A DNA stretch of 64,000 nucleotides from Rhizobium sp. L43. Its GTDB lineage: Bacteria; Pseudomonadota; Alphaproteobacteria; Rhizobiales; Rhizobiaceae. Shown in pieces: positions 45,908 to 54,949 of this stretch. Where the stretch lies: NCBI RefSeq assembly GCF_002531725.1, contig NZ_NWSQ01000002.1:186001-250000 (forward strand). The letters are read 5' to 3'. Each line of letters opens with the position of its first letter. The first letter of the stretch is position 1. Under the pieces are notes generated by a model. The model was not told the origin of the DNA. It was given only the letters and a program-made list of their open reading frames with translations, and did not search any database. A program made the position numbers and the translations under genes.

Positions 45908-48331
45908 TCAGCTTCTGAGGACGCCGCCGGTGAATTTTGTGACGCTGGCGACGATCTTCTGCGTCAGCGCCTCGAAATCCTCATCCGTCAGCGTGCGCTC
46001 GACCGGCTGGATCTGCACCTCGATCGCCACCGACTTTTTGCCCTGGCCGACCGATGCGCCCTCGAAGATGTCGAAGACATTGACGCCGGTCACCAGCTTG
46101 CGGTCGGCGCCGGTTGCCGCCTTGACGATGGCGCCTGATTCAACCGTCTTGTCGACGACGAAGGCGAAGTCACGTCGCACCATTTGGAAGGGCGACAGCT
46201 CGAGCGCCGGCTTGGTGCGCGTCGCCTTGCGCTTGGCATCCGGCATGGCGTCGACATAGACCTCGAAGCCGCAGAGCGCGCCGGAGACATCGAGCGCTTC
46301 CAGCGTCAGCGGATGGAATTCGCCGAAATAGCCGAGCACGACCTTCGGCCCCATCTTGATCGTGCCGGAGCGGCCGGGATGATACCATTCCGGTCCGCCC
46401 TGCTCGATCTGGATATTGCCCATCGGCAGGCCGCAGGCTTCGATGACGGCGAGCGCATCGGCCTTGGCGTCGAAGACGTCGACCGGCTTGCCGCCGCCCT
46501 TGGCGGGATTCGACCAGGCGCGACCGGCGCCCGCAAGCGAGGCCGTACCGCGGCGGATGCCGCCGGCGACGCGACGCTGACCCTCCGGCCTGTCGTTCTC
46601 ATAGGTGCCCGAGACCTCGAAGATGGCGACGTCGGCATAACCCTTGTCGGCGTTGCGCTGGGCTGCGGTCAACAGGCCCGGCAGCAGCGAGGGGCGCATA
46701 TCCGACATTTCGGCGGCGATCGGGTTGGCAAGCTTGAGGGCCGGCGAACCGCCGCCGAACAGCTTTGCATGATCTTCCGGAATGAAGGACCAGGTGACGG
46801 CTTCGAGCATGCCGCGCGAAGCAAGCGCCCGCTTGGCGAGGCGGGTGCGGATCTGCAGCGTCGTCAGGATCTTGCCGTTGACGGCAGCGTGGCTTTCGAG
46901 CGGCGCCGGCTTGATATTGTCGACGCCGTGGATGCGCATGACCTCCTCGACGAGATCGGCCTTGCCGTCGACATCGGGACGCCAGGAGGGAACGGCGACC
47001 AAAACACGCTCGCCGGAACCGGAGACCGTGAAGCCGAGGCGCGTCAGAATCGTATCGCTTTCCTCATTCGAGACGTCGAGGCCCGTCAGGCGCTTGACCT
47101 CGGAATAGGGGAAATCGACGATCTTCGGGTCGTACCCCTTGTAGCCGACGACCTCAGCCCTGGCAGCCGTGCCGCCGCAAAGCTCCAGCACCAGTTCCGT
47201 CGTACGTTCGAGGCCGGGAACCATATAGTCCGGATCGACGCCGCGCTCGAAGCGGTAGCGGGCATCGGTGATGATGCCGAGGCTGCGGCCTGATTTGGCG
47301 ATGTTCATCGGGTCCCAGAGGGCGGATTCGATCAGCACGTCGACGGTGTTCTCGTCGCAGCCGGAGTGTTCGCCGCCCATGATGCCGCCGATCGATTCGA
47401 TGCCGTCTTCATCGGAGATGACGACGTTGTTCGGCGAGAGCTTGTATTCGCGCTGGTCGAGCGCCAGCACCGTCTCGCCTTCGGCGGCGCGGCGCACTGT
47501 CAGATTGCCCTTGATCTTGGCCGCGTCGAAGACGTGAATCGGCCGGCCCTGATCGAAGGTCATGTAATTGGTGACATCGACCAGCGCATTGATCGGGCGC
47601 AGGCCGATGGCGATCAGCCGCTGCTGCATCCAGCGCGGGCTGGGGCCGTTCCTGACGCCGCGCACGAGGCGCAGCGCAAAGCCCGGGCAGAGTTTTTGAT
47701 CGTCGAGATCGAGCGTCAGCTTCACCGGAGTCTCGCCTTCGACCGCGAAGGACGGTGCCGGCCGCGTCTTCAACGTGCCGAGGCCGGAAGCGGCGAGATC
47801 GCGGGCGATGCCGTGGATCGAGGTGCAATCCGGCCGGTTGGGCGTCAGGTTGATCTCGATGACCGGGTCATCGAGGTGAGCGTAGGTCGCGTAGCTCGTG
47901 CCGACAGGCGCATCATCCGGCAGGTCGATGATGCCGTCGTGACTGTCGGAAATCTGCAGCTCCTTTTCAGAGCACATCATGCCCCGGCTTTCGACGCCGC
48001 GGATATTGCCGATGGCAAGCGTCACGTCGATGCCGGGAACATAGGTTCCGGGCGCCGCGAAGGCGCCGACGAGGCCGGCCCGCGCATTCGGGGCGCCGCA
48101 GACGACCTGGACCGGCGCACCGGCACCGGTATCGACCATCAGCACCTTCAGGCGATCGGCCTGGGGATGCTTTTCCGCCGAGACCACTCTGGCGATGACG
48201 AAGGGCTTGAACGCCGCCTTGTCGTCGACATCCTCGACCTCCAGCCCGATCTGGGTGAGGCGCGTGCAGATTTCATCGAGGCCGGCATCCGTTTCCAGAT
48301 GCTCTTTCAGCCAGGAGAGCGTGAATTTCAT
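45908..48331 (-). CDS. pheT: Phenylalanyl-tRNA synthetase beta subunit
   Basis: PheT forms with PheS the alpha2beta2 enzyme that charges tRNA-Phe. The 807-residue protein has the full domain set: an N-terminal tRNA-binding EMAP-like domain ([20 protein letters not shown]), B3/B4 editing domain, B5, and the C-terminal FDX-ACB domain ([14 protein letters not shown]). Start at ATG 48331 ([14 protein letters not shown]). It follows pheS by 16 bases on the same strand. Confidence 0.97.
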   Translation of the reverse strand: MKFTLSWLKEHLETDAGLDEICTRLTQIGLEVEDVDDKAAFKPFVIARVVSAEKHPQADRLKVLMVDTGAGAPVQVVCGAPNARAGLVGAFAAPGTYVPGIDVTLAIGNIRGVESRGMMCSEKELQISDSHDGIIDLPDDAPVGTSYATYAHLDDPVIEINLTPNRPDCTSIHGIARDLAASGLGTLKTRPAPSFAVEGETPVKLTLDLDDQKLCPGFALRLVRGVRNGPSPRWMQQRLIAIGLRPINALVDVTNYMTFDQGRPIHVFDAAKIKGNLTVRRAAEGETVLALDQREYKLSPNNVVISDEDGIESIGGIMGGEHSGCDENTVDVLIESALWDPMNIAKSGRSLGIITDARYRFERGVDPDYMVPGLERTTELVLELCGGTAARAEVVGYKGYDPKIVDFPYSEVKRLTGLDVSNEESDTILTRLGFTVSGSGERVLVAVPSWRPDVDGKADLVEEVMRIHGVDNIKPAPLESHAAVNGKILTTLQIRTRLAKRALASRGMLEAVTWSFIPEDHAKLFGGGSPALKLANPIAAEMSDMRPSLLPGLLTAAQRNADKGYADVAIFEVSGTYENDRPEGQRRVAGGIRRGTASLAGAGRAWSNPAKGGGKPVDVFDAKADALAVIEACGLPMGNIQIEQGGPEWYHPGRSGTIKMGPKVVLGYFGEFHPLTLEALDVSGALCGFEVYVDAMPDAKRKATRTKPALELSPFQMVRRDFAFVVDKTVESGAIVKAATGADRKLVTGVNVFDIFEGASVGQGKKSVAIEVQIQPVERTLTDEDFEALTQKIVASVTKFTGGVLRS

Positions 48332-48347
48332 CGTCCCAATTCTCCGT

Positions 48348-49430
48348 TCAAACGCTGAGGCCGCCGAACAGCGTCGGCATGTCGAGCGGGCGGAAGCCGT
48401 AATGCGTCATCCAGCGGACGTCGGCGTTGAAGAAGTCGCGCAGGTCGGGCATGCCGTATTTCAGCATGGCGATGCGGTCGAGCCCCATGCCCCAGGCAAA
48501 ACCCTGATATTCGTCCGGATCGAGGCCGCCGTAGCGCAGCACGTTCGGATGAACCATGCCGCAGCCGAGGATCTCCATCCAGTCGGTGCCTTCGCCGAAC
48601 TTGACGATCGGGCCGGAGCGGTCGCACTGGATATCGACCTCGAACGAGGGCTCGGTGAAGGGGAAGAAGGACGGACGGAACCGCATCGTCACGCTGTCGA
48701 CTTCGAAGAAGGTCTTGCAGAATTCCTCGAGCACCCAGCGGATGTTGGCGACATTGGCCTTCTTGTCGATGACCAGGCCCTCGACCTGATGGAACATCGG
48801 CGAATGCGTGGCGTCGCTGTCCTGGCGGTAGGTCTTGCCGGGAATGATGATGCGGATCGGCGGTTTCTGCGTCTCCATGGTGCGGATCTGCACCGGCGAG
48901 GTATGGGTGCGCAGCACCTTGCGCTCGCCATTCTCATCCGGATTGAAGAAGAAGGTGTCGTGCATCTCGCGGGCAGGATGGCCTTCCGGGAAATTCAGCG
49001 CGGTGAAATTGTAATAATCCGTCTCGACGTCGGGACCTTCGGCGATCGAGAAGCCCATGTCGGCAAAGATCGCGGTGATCTCATCGACGATCTGGCTGAT
49101 CGGATGGATGCGGCCGCGCTCGGCCGGCGACGAGCGCACCGGCAGGCTGACATCGACGGTCTCGGCCTTCAGGCGAGCGTTGACCGCCGCCATTTTCAGC
49201 ACCGACTTGCGTTCAGCGATGGCGTCCGTCACCTCGTTCTTCAGGGCGTTGATTGCCGCGCCGCGGGTCTGGCGTTCCTCTGGCGTCATGGCGCCCAGCG
49301 TCTTCAGGAGTTCGGAGACCGAGCCCTTCTTGCCGAGCGCGGAAACGCGCACAGCTTCGAGCGCGGGCTCATCACCAGCGGCGGCAATTTCGGCAAGCAA
49401 AGGCGATTTAAGCTGGTCGATATCTGACAT
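48348..49430 (-). CDS. pheS: Phenylalanyl-tRNA synthetase alpha subunit
   Basis: A 360-residue class II synthetase catalytic subunit. A coiled-coil N-terminus ([18 protein letters not shown]) is followed by the motif 2/3 core: [44 protein letters not shown] and [16 protein letters not shown]. The start is ATG 49430; a longer frame to 49544 runs through the terminator stem and is unlikely. It is the fourth gene of the infC-rpmI-rplT-pheS-pheT series. Confidence 0.96.
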   Translation of the reverse strand: MSDIDQLKSPLLAEIAAAGDEPALEAVRVSALGKKGSVSELLKTLGAMTPEERQTRGAAINALKNEVTDAIAERKSVLKMAAVNARLKAETVDVSLPVRSSPAERGRIHPISQIVDEITAIFADMGFSIAEGPDVETDYYNFTALNFPEGHPAREMHDTFFFNPDENGERKVLRTHTSPVQIRTMETQKPPIRIIIPGKTYRQDSDATHSPMFHQVEGLVIDKKANVANIRWVLEEFCKTFFEVDSVTMRFRPSFFPFTEPSFEVDIQCDRSGPIVKFGEGTDWMEILGCGMVHPNVLRYGGLDPDEYQGFAWGMGLDRIAMLKYGMPDLRDFFNADVRWMTHYGFRPLDMPTLFGGLSV

Positions 49431-49508
49431 TGTCTTCTTTCCGTCCAGATAAGGCGGCGTTCGAAAGGCAGGCTGGAGAGGCCGGCGCAAGGAGTACAGA
49501 GAAAGAAA

Positions 49509-49538
49509 AACCCGCGCTAGCCCAAACCAGCGCGGGTT
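49509..49538 (-). terminator. Rho-independent terminator after rplT
   Basis: On the minus strand AACCCGCGCT and AGCGCGGGTT form a perfect 10-bp stem around a 10-base loop and are followed by TTTC. It lies 37 bases beyond the rplT stop and 79 bases before pheS, so it may partly separate the ribosomal genes from pheST or act as an attenuator. Confidence 0.8.
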
Positions 49539-49574
49539 TCCCAAATCATAAATTCAAAGCTTGGGAAGCGCTGG

Positions 49575-49979
49575 TTACTTGACCGCGCCTTCAAACTCGT
49601 TCGCCGTGCCGGCTTCCTTGAGGTACTCAAGAGCCTTCTTGGCAGCATTGACCAGCGCGCCGAATGCTTCCGGCTCGTGGATCGCCATGTCGGAAAGAAC
49701 CTTGCGGTCGACTTCGATGCCAGCCTTGTTCAGGCCGTCGATGAAGCGGCCGTAGGTCAGGCCGAATTCGCGGACAGCAGCGTTGATACGCTGGATCCAG
49801 AGCGCACGGAAGTTGCGCTTGTTGACCTTGCGGTCGCGGTAGGCGTACTGCTTCGAACGATCGACGGCAGCCTTGGCGGTACGGATGGTGTTCTTGCGGC
49901 GGCCGTAAAAGCCCTTGGCGGCCTTCAGAACCTTCTTATGCTTGGCATGGGCAGCGACGCCCCTTTTTACACGTGCCAT
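49575..49979 (-). CDS. rplT: 50S ribosomal protein L20
   Basis: The 134-residue L20 with the conserved start [20 protein letters not shown] and [20 protein letters not shown], and a slightly extended C-terminus ([12 protein letters not shown]), as is usual in Rhizobiales. It binds 23S rRNA early in assembly and is part of the conserved infC-rpmI-rplT unit. Confidence 0.98.
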   Translation of the reverse strand: MARVKRGVAAHAKHKKVLKAAKGFYGRRKNTIRTAKAAVDRSKQYAYRDRKVNKRNFRALWIQRINAAVREFGLTYGRFIDGLNKAGIEVDRKVLSDMAIHEPEAFGALVNAAKKALEYLKEAGTANEFEGAVK

Positions 49980-50017
49980 ATCATGATCTCCTTAAATCTA
50001 GCGTTCGCGGACGAGTC

Positions 50018-50221
50018 TCAGAGACCGTTCGGCAGGTAATTCTTGATAACCTTGCGGCCATCCGGTTCTGCGAGAACCATGGTGCCACGTGCATCGCGAA
50101 TGAACTTGTTGGTACGCTTGATCATGCCATGGCGCTTGCCGGCAGCGGCAGCCTTGACCTTGCCGGTCGCGGTGATCTTGAACCGCTTCTTGGCAGAGGA
50201 CTTCGTCTTCATCTTGGGCAT
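50018..50221 (-). CDS. rpmI: 50S ribosomal protein L35
   Basis: The 67-residue L35: start [20 protein letters not shown] and [20 protein letters not shown]. The start at ATG 50221 follows AAGGAG. A frame open further upstream, to 50500, has no ribosome site. The promoter at 50405-50433 leaves a leader of roughly 170 bases. Confidence 0.97.
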   Translation of the reverse strand: MPKMKTKSSAKKRFKITATGKVKAAAAGKRHGMIKRTNKFIRDARGTMVLAEPDGRKVIKNYLPNGL

Positions 50222-50404
50222 TTTGCTACTCCTTCTGTCCTCCCTGCGCGCTTTATCAAAAAAGCCCTCTCGCGAAGTCCGGTTCTCCGGCCGTCGCAAC
50301 AAGGTGCGGGAGCGTTTGTTGTTGATCTGCGGCTTCGGCGACGAACCGTTCCGCAAGCATTCGAAACTGCCACGGCATGCCCTGCCGGTCAGTTCGGACG
50401 CGCG

Positions 50405-50433
50405 CTTATAACCGCAGCGTCCTGAAAGTGCAA
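50405..50433 (-). promoter_or_regulatory. Sigma-70-type promoter for rpmI-rplT
   Basis: On the minus strand TTGCAC (50433-50428), a 17-base spacer and TATAAG (50410-50405). It lies between the infC terminator and rpmI, so rpmI-rplT can be expressed apart from infC. Confidence 0.55.
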
Positions 50434-50502
50434 CGGGGCGGCGGAGGAATCTTCGCCGTCCGAAAATACAAGGCGGGAAACACATGAGCCCAAAGCACAA
50501 AA

Positions 50503-50520
50503 GCCGCCCTTGCGGACGGC
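50503..50520 (-). terminator. Terminator after infC
   Basis: On the minus strand GCCGTCC-GCAA-GGGCGGC followed by TTTTGTG, with one G-U pair in the stem, 25 bases past the infC stop. It separates infC from rpmI. Confidence 0.75.
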
Positions 50521-50545
50521 CTTGGGGCGAAAAAGTGCCTGGCGC

Positions 50546-51082
50546 TTACTTCGGCGCCAGCACCATCATCATCTGGCGGCCTTCGAGCTTGGGTTCGGCT
50601 TCGACCTTGGCGAACTCGGTCGTATCGGCCTTGACCTGCTGCAGAAGCTTCATGCCGAGTTCCTGGTGGGCCATTTCACGGCCGCGGAACTTCAGCGTCA
50701 CCTTGACCTTGTCGCCTTCGTCGAAGAAGCGACCCATCGCCTTCATCTTCACCTCATAATCATGGGTGTCGATGTTCGGGCGCATCTTGATTTCTTTGAC
50801 TTCGACGATCTTCTGCTTCTTGCGCGCTTCGGCGGCCTTCTTCTGGTTGGCATATTTCAGCTTGCCCAGATCGAGGATCTTGCACACAGGCGGTTCGACA
50901 TTGGGGGAAATTTCGACGAGATCGAGGCCGGCTTCTTCCGCCATTCTCAAGGCCTGGTCGGTAGGCACGATGCCCATATTCTCGCCGTCAGCCCCGATCA
51001 GCTGAACTTTGGGAATGCGGATTTCACGGTTCGAGCGCGGTCCGTCCTTCACGGGCGCGTCGGTTTTAAAAGGTCTGCGAAT
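50546..51082 (-). CDS. infC: Translation initiation factor IF-3, with ATT start
   Basis: IF-3 binds the 30S subunit and checks start codons. With the start at ATT 51082 the protein is 178 residues, beginning [20 protein letters not shown], and has the two-domain layout: [20 protein letters not shown] (N-domain) and the linker [14 protein letters not shown], then [21 protein letters not shown] lies eight bases upstream of the ATT and there is no close ATG, GTG or TTG. E. coli infC also starts at AUU and uses it for autoregulation. A GTG at 51145 would add 21 unusual residues. Confidence 0.93.
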   Translation of the reverse strand: MRRPFKTDAPVKDGPRSNREIRIPKVQLIGADGENMGIVPTDQALRMAEEAGLDLVEISPNVEPPVCKILDLGKLKYANQKKAAEARKKQKIVEVKEIKMRPNIDTHDYEVKMKAMGRFFDEGDKVKVTLKFRGREMAHQELGMKLLQQVKADTTEFAKVEAEPKLEGRQMMMVLAPK

Positions 51083-51260
51083 GGTCGTATTCTCCTCGCG
51101 TTGTTTTCGGAACGTTGCAGCCTCGCGCTCCCAATCAGGGTGCACAAACGTGTCGCGTCATCGCTGCAACGGAGTCAATATCATCCTTTAACGGAAAAAT
51201 CACCCGCTGTCAGCCTGCCAAGAATCTGTTTTATAGGCCAAAATAATAGGAGTTTCGCCG

Positions 51261-52100
51261 ATGTTCGAACAGATGCCCAATGCCCAGCCGCAGTTCCTGA
51301 CGGTCGGCGAAGGCGAGGCGGCGCGTGAGATCGCCATCCTCGTCCGCCCGGCGCAGGCCGGCAACGACGCACCGGCGCTCGTCTGGTTATCCGGCTATCG
51401 CTCCGACATGAGCGGCACCAAGGCCGTGGAACTCGATGGGCTGGCGGCGGAACTTGGGCTCGCCTGCATCCGCCTCGACTATTCCGGCCACGGGCTTTCC
51501 GGCGGCAGCTTCGGCGACGGCACCATCTCGCGCTGGCTGGAGGAGGCGCTGGCCGTCATCCGCCATGTCGCGCCCGACCGGGTGATCCTCGTCGGCTCCT
51601 CGATGGGCGGCTGGATCGCGCTCAGGCTGGCGCAGGAACTTGCGCGGCAGGGCGGCCCGAAGCTAGAAGGGCCAAAGCTCGCAGGAATGGTGCTCATCGC
51701 ACCCGCACCGGATTTTACCTCCGAGTTGATCGAGCCGAACCTCAAGGCCAAGGAGCGCAAATCGCTTGCCGAGCGCGGCTATTTCGAAGAGCGTTCGCAA
51801 TATAGCCCTGAACCCAACATCTATACCCGGGCGCTGATCGAGGATGGCCGGCAAAACCGGGTGCTCGACGGCATCATCGAAACGGGCTGCCCCGTGCATA
51901 TCCTCCAGGGCATGAAAGACGCCGACGTGCCGCATGCGCATGCGATGAAACTCGTCGAGCATCTTCCCGCCGACGACGTGGTGCTGACCTTCATCCGCGA
52001 CGGCGACCACCGCCTTTCCCGCCCCGGCGATATCGCGCTTCTCATCAGCGCCGTCAAAGGCATCATCCGTTCATCGACAGATATAACGATGCCCGCCTGA
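51261..52100 (+). CDS. Alpha/beta hydrolase (ABHD10/thioesterase-like)
   Basis: A 279-residue serine hydrolase. The nucleophile elbow is VGSSMGG (about residues 112-118), the oxyanion region is ALVWLSGYRSDMSGTKAVEL, and the catalytic histidine is near the C-terminus in DGDHRLSRPGDI. It resembles the family of mitochondrial ABHD10-like thioesterases; the true substrate is unknown. It is divergent from infC. Confidence 0.85.
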   Translation: MFEQMPNAQPQFLTVGEGEAAREIAILVRPAQAGNDAPALVWLSGYRSDMSGTKAVELDGLAAELGLACIRLDYSGHGLSGGSFGDGTISRWLEEALAVIRHVAPDRVILVGSSMGGWIALRLAQELARQGGPKLEGPKLAGMVLIAPAPDFTSELIEPNLKAKERKSLAERGYFEERSQYSPEPNIYTRALIEDGRQNRVLDGIIETGCPVHILQGMKDADVPHAHAMKLVEHLPADDVVLTFIRDGDHRLSRPGDIALLISAVKGIIRSSTDITMPA

Positions 52101-52254
52101 AGAGTACCGACCCAGAATACGTCCCCAGGCTTGTTGCATTTTAACCATGTCGGCGAGTCGCAAGGTCCTACCAAGAAGTAACGATTGACTCTTCTCGACC
52201 CTCTCCATTAACACTTTGTTAATAAATAAGGGGCGATGCGAGGAAAGAGCGGGC

Positions 52255-52854
52255 GTGCGGATCAAGGGTATTTTTGTGGCCATGATGGCCATGTTTGCGA
52301 TGGCGACGGCCGCCATACCGGCCCCCAGCAGAAATGCTTCCATGGTGACAGGCAATGCCACCTCACAGCCGATCGGCCACTATGATTTCTGTCAGATCCA
52401 CCGCAGTGAGTGCGGTGCAAACCGCAATTCCGGCCCGGTTGTCATGACCGCCGCAAAGTGGTCGATGGTGCGTGCGGTCAACGCCACGGTCAACCGCACG
52501 ATCACGCCGATGACCGACAAGGAAATCTACGGCAAGGACGAGGTCTGGGCCTATCCGACCACCGCCGGCGACTGCGAGGATTTCGCGCTGTTGAAGCGCC
52601 GCATGCTGATCCAGCGCGGCTTTTCGGCTGCCGATCTGCTGATGACCGTCGTGCGCAAGCCGGATGGCGAAGGCCATGCCGTGCTGACGCTGCGCACCGC
52701 CGAGGGCGATTTCGTGCTCGACAACCTCGCCTCCGAGGTCAAGCCGTGGTTCGGCACGCCCTACTCCTTCGTCAAGCGCCAGTCGAGCTACAATTCCGGC
52801 CGCTGGGTCACCATCGAGAACGGCCGCGACGTTCTGGTCGGCGCGCTGCGGTAA
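52255..52854 (+). CDS. Transglutaminase-like cysteine peptidase (BTLCP family), exported
   Basis: A 199-residue protein of the bacterial transglutaminase-like cysteine proteinase family. The Cys-His-Asp triad can be placed as C in TTAGDCEDFALLKRRML, H in GEGHAVLTLRTA and D in DFVLDNLAS. An N-terminal hydrophobic signal (IKGIFVAMMAMFAMATAAIP) sends it to the periplasm. The start is taken as GTG 52255, eight bases after AGGAAAG; a TTG at 52216 would put residues before the signal. A strong terminator follows. Confidence 0.85.
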   Translation: MRIKGIFVAMMAMFAMATAAIPAPSRNASMVTGNATSQPIGHYDFCQIHRSECGANRNSGPVVMTAAKWSMVRAVNATVNRTITPMTDKEIYGKDEVWAYPTTAGDCEDFALLKRRMLIQRGFSAADLLMTVVRKPDGEGHAVLTLRTAEGDFVLDNLASEVKPWFGTPYSFVKRQSSYNSGRWVTIENGRDVLVGALR

Positions 52855-52880
52855 GGGTTACGACGGGGAATGTGGGAAAA

Positions 52881-52903
52881 GGCCGGCGATTTGCCGGCCT
52901 TTT
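52881..52903 (+). terminator. Rho-independent terminator
   Basis: GGCCGGC-GATTT-GCCGGCC followed by TTTT, 26 bases after the transglutaminase-like gene stop. An A-run precedes it, so it could also act from the other side. Confidence 0.85.
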
Positions 52904-52998
52904 CGTTTGGGAGTTGGCGTCACCTCTCCTCCCTTCAAGCGACGAGGGGAGCGAATGCACTGAGCGCAGGCGAAGGGCAAGAATGCCGGCACACCCAT

Positions 52999-53132
52999 CT
53001 CATCCTGAGGTGCCCCGAAGGGGCGTCGAAGGACGGGGCTAACCACCGGCCTCGGCAAGTGCGGAAACCTCTGCGGCATTCGGCCAGCCGCCCTCGTCCT
53101 TCGAGGACCTTTGCCGGGTGCCTCAGGATGAG
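52999..53132. repeat. 134-bp palindromic repeat, second family
   Basis: Outer ends CTCATCCTGAGG (52999-53010) and CCTCAGGATGAG (53121-53132) are exact reverse complements. Inside are the hairpin GCCCC-GAA-GGGGC at 53012-53024 and CGAAGGACG/CGTCCTTCG pairs at 53027-53035 and 53095-53103. This end sequence is of a kind seen in many Rhizobiales genomes. No gene lies inside, and the remaining bases to 53267 show nothing else. Confidence 0.75.
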
Positions 53133-53267
53133 GGCTGATCGTAGTGTGTGGGTCTGAGATGAGGCTTCGGTGTGCCGCGCCGTCTCCCGGCCCTTCGCTT
53201 TGGGCTCAGGGCGTTCGTCGCTGCAATCGATTCGCTGGATCGATTGCTCGGCTTCGCCGACCGCTCC

Positions 53268-54251
53268 TCACCCATTCCCAATCAATATCCCGGCGCCGAG
53301 CACCAGACCGCCGCCCAACACCACCTGGAAGGCGGCGCGCAGGAACGGGGTTTCCATGTAGCGGTTCTGGATGAAGGCGATGGCCCAGAGTTCGAAGAAG
53401 ACGATGACGGCGGCGGTGATCGTTGCCGTCCAGAAATGCGGGATCAGATAGGGCAGCGCGTGGCCGAGACCGCCGAGCGCCGTCATGATGCCGCAGGCAA
53501 GGCCGCGCTTGACCGGCGAACCCCGGCCGGAGATCTTGCCGTCGTCATGGGCGGCTTCGGTGAAGCCCATCGAGATGCCGGCGCCGACGGAGGCCGACAG
53601 GCCGACGAGGAAGGTCTGCCAGGTATCCTGCGTGGCGAAGGCGGCGGCGAAGATCGGCGCCAGCGTCGAGACCGAGCCGTCCATCAGCCCGGCAAGGCCC
53701 GGCTGCACATAGGTCAGCACGAATTGCCGATGCACCGCCTCGTTCTCGTCGCGCTTGACATCCTCGGGCGTGTGTTTGTCGCCCAGCATGCGGGCGATGT
53801 CCTCATGCCCCTGTTCGGCAAGGGCGAGATCGCCGAGAAGTTCGCGCGTCGAGGCGTCCGAGGTGCGTTTTGCCGCCTCGACATAGAAACGGTAGGCCTG
53901 CTCCTCCATGGCTTCGGTCTCCTGCCGCATCGCGTCCAGCGACAGGTTTGCCCGGAGCCAGTCGGGCTTGCGCTCGTAAAAGCCTTGCACATGCTCGCGC
54001 CGGATCAGCGGAATGCGCTCGCCGAAACGCTGGCGATGGATTTCGAGCAGCGACTTGCGATGCGTGTCCTCGACCTCGGCCATATCCTCAAAGACTTTGG
54101 CAGAGGCCGGAAATTCGCGGCGCAGCCTGTCGGCATAGGCGAGATAGATGCGGGCATCGTCCTCCTCGGAGGCGATCGCCAAAGCGAGGATCTCCTGCTC
54201 GGACAGCGACTCAAACGATCGTTTCGAGGATCTGAAAAACCGCGCCAGCAT
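53268..54251 (-). CDS. mbfA: Membrane-bound ferritin-like iron exporter MbfA
   Basis: A 327-residue protein that joins an N-terminal ferritin-like diiron domain to a C-terminal VIT1-type membrane domain. Ferritin-like residues are E/E/H in SEEDDARIYLAYADRL, MAEVEDTHRKSLLEIH and ETEAMEEQAYRFYVEAA. The membrane part starts VQPGLAGLMDGSVSTLAPIF. MbfA exports iron and guards against peroxide in Agrobacterium and Bradyrhizobium and is repressed by Irr when iron is low. An ideal Irr box lies directly upstream. Start ATG 54251 with GGAG seven bases upstream. Confidence 0.93.
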   Translation of the reverse strand: MLARFFRSSKRSFESLSEQEILALAIASEEDDARIYLAYADRLRREFPASAKVFEDMAEVEDTHRKSLLEIHRQRFGERIPLIRREHVQGFYERKPDWLRANLSLDAMRQETEAMEEQAYRFYVEAAKRTSDASTRELLGDLALAEQGHEDIARMLGDKHTPEDVKRDENEAVHRQFVLTYVQPGLAGLMDGSVSTLAPIFAAAFATQDTWQTFLVGLSASVGAGISMGFTEAAHDDGKISGRGSPVKRGLACGIMTALGGLGHALPYLIPHFWTATITAAVIVFFELWAIAFIQNRYMETPFLRAAFQVVLGGGLVLGAGILIGNG

Positions 54252-54265
54252 GATCTTCTCCAAAT

Positions 54266-54282
54266 TTTAGAATTATTCTAAA
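54266..54282 (-). promoter_or_regulatory. Iron control element (Irr box) of mbfA
   Basis: TTTAGAA-TTA-TTCTAAA has perfect 7-bp inverted half-sites and lies 15-31 bases upstream of the mbfA start, where it would overlap the promoter. This matches the known ICE consensus for Irr. The divergent truncated-globin gene starts 196 bases away. Confidence 0.85.
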
Positions 54283-54322
54283 TCTAAAGACGCAGGCGTT
54301 GGCGGTCAAGGGCATCGGGGCG

Positions 54323-54375
54323 ATTCAAAGTGCTACAGCGTCCTTTGCGCGTCTCGAAAAGACGCGCGGCGCTGC
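54323..54375 (-). repeat. Copy of the ACGCGCAAAGGACGCT repeat, minus strand
   Basis: The reverse complement matches the first part of the repeat at 39419-39460 across about 50 bases with scattered changes. Its core is the stem GCGCGTCT (54347-54354) with AGACGCGC (54360-54367). It lies between mbfA and the globin gene. Confidence 0.7.
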
Positions 54376-54477
54376 AGGCGGCTGACAGATTGCCGCAAGC
54401 GGCCACGGACGACTTTGGCTCGTGGCGATAAACACCTATATGAGGGCTGCCGCATCACGCGGCGCCGGGGTTTTGGA

Positions 54478-54945
54478 ATGGACAATGACATTCAGGGCCG
54501 CCCTGCCCATGTCGCGGCGATCCGCGAAAGGGCGGAGGCCGAAATGCGGGACATGGGCGTCGACGCGGCCTTCATCGACAGGCTGGTCGAGACCTTTTAC
54601 GCCCGTGTGCTGGCGCATCCCGATCTCGGCCCGGTGTTCGACGCCAGGCTTTCCGGCCGCTGGCCGGAGCATATGGCGAAGATGAAAAGCTTCTGGTCGG
54701 CGGTCGCCTTCCGCAGCGGCGCCTATGGCGGCAAGCCGGTGCAGGCGCATACCGGTGTCCAGAAGTTGACGCCGGATCTCTTTCCCAAATGGCTGTCGCT
54801 GTTTGCCGCAACGCTCGACGATGTCGCTCCCTCGCCGGAGGCCAAGGCCTGGTTCATGGCGACGGCGGAACGGATCGCCAGGAGCCTGACGCTGTCGCTG
54901 TTCTACAATCCGGCGCTCGACGATCCGATGAAAAAGACGAGCTGA
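54478..54945 (+). CDS. Group III truncated haemoglobin
   Basis: A 155-residue globin. FYARVLAHPDLGPVFDARLS is the B/C helix region and HMAKMKSFWSAVAFRSGAYG the E helix; the proximal histidine is in QAHTGVQKLTPDLFPKWLSL. The start is ATG 54478; a frame open from 54415 has no ribosome site. It is divergent from mbfA; a shared iron control is possible, but the Irr box is placed for mbfA. Confidence 0.87.
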   Translation: MDNDIQGRPAHVAAIRERAEAEMRDMGVDAAFIDRLVETFYARVLAHPDLGPVFDARLSGRWPEHMAKMKSFWSAVAFRSGAYGGKPVQAHTGVQKLTPDLFPKWLSLFAATLDDVAPSPEAKAWFMATAERIARSLTLSLFYNPALDDPMKKTS

Positions 54946-54949
54946 TCTT

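Noticed and set aside
46184..47293. Long plus-strand frame opposite pheT
   Set aside because: A shadow of pheT, low in hydrophobic pattern and without any known domain.
47366..49427. Two long plus-strand frames opposite pheT and pheS
   Set aside because: Antisense to essential, well conserved genes and lacking own features.
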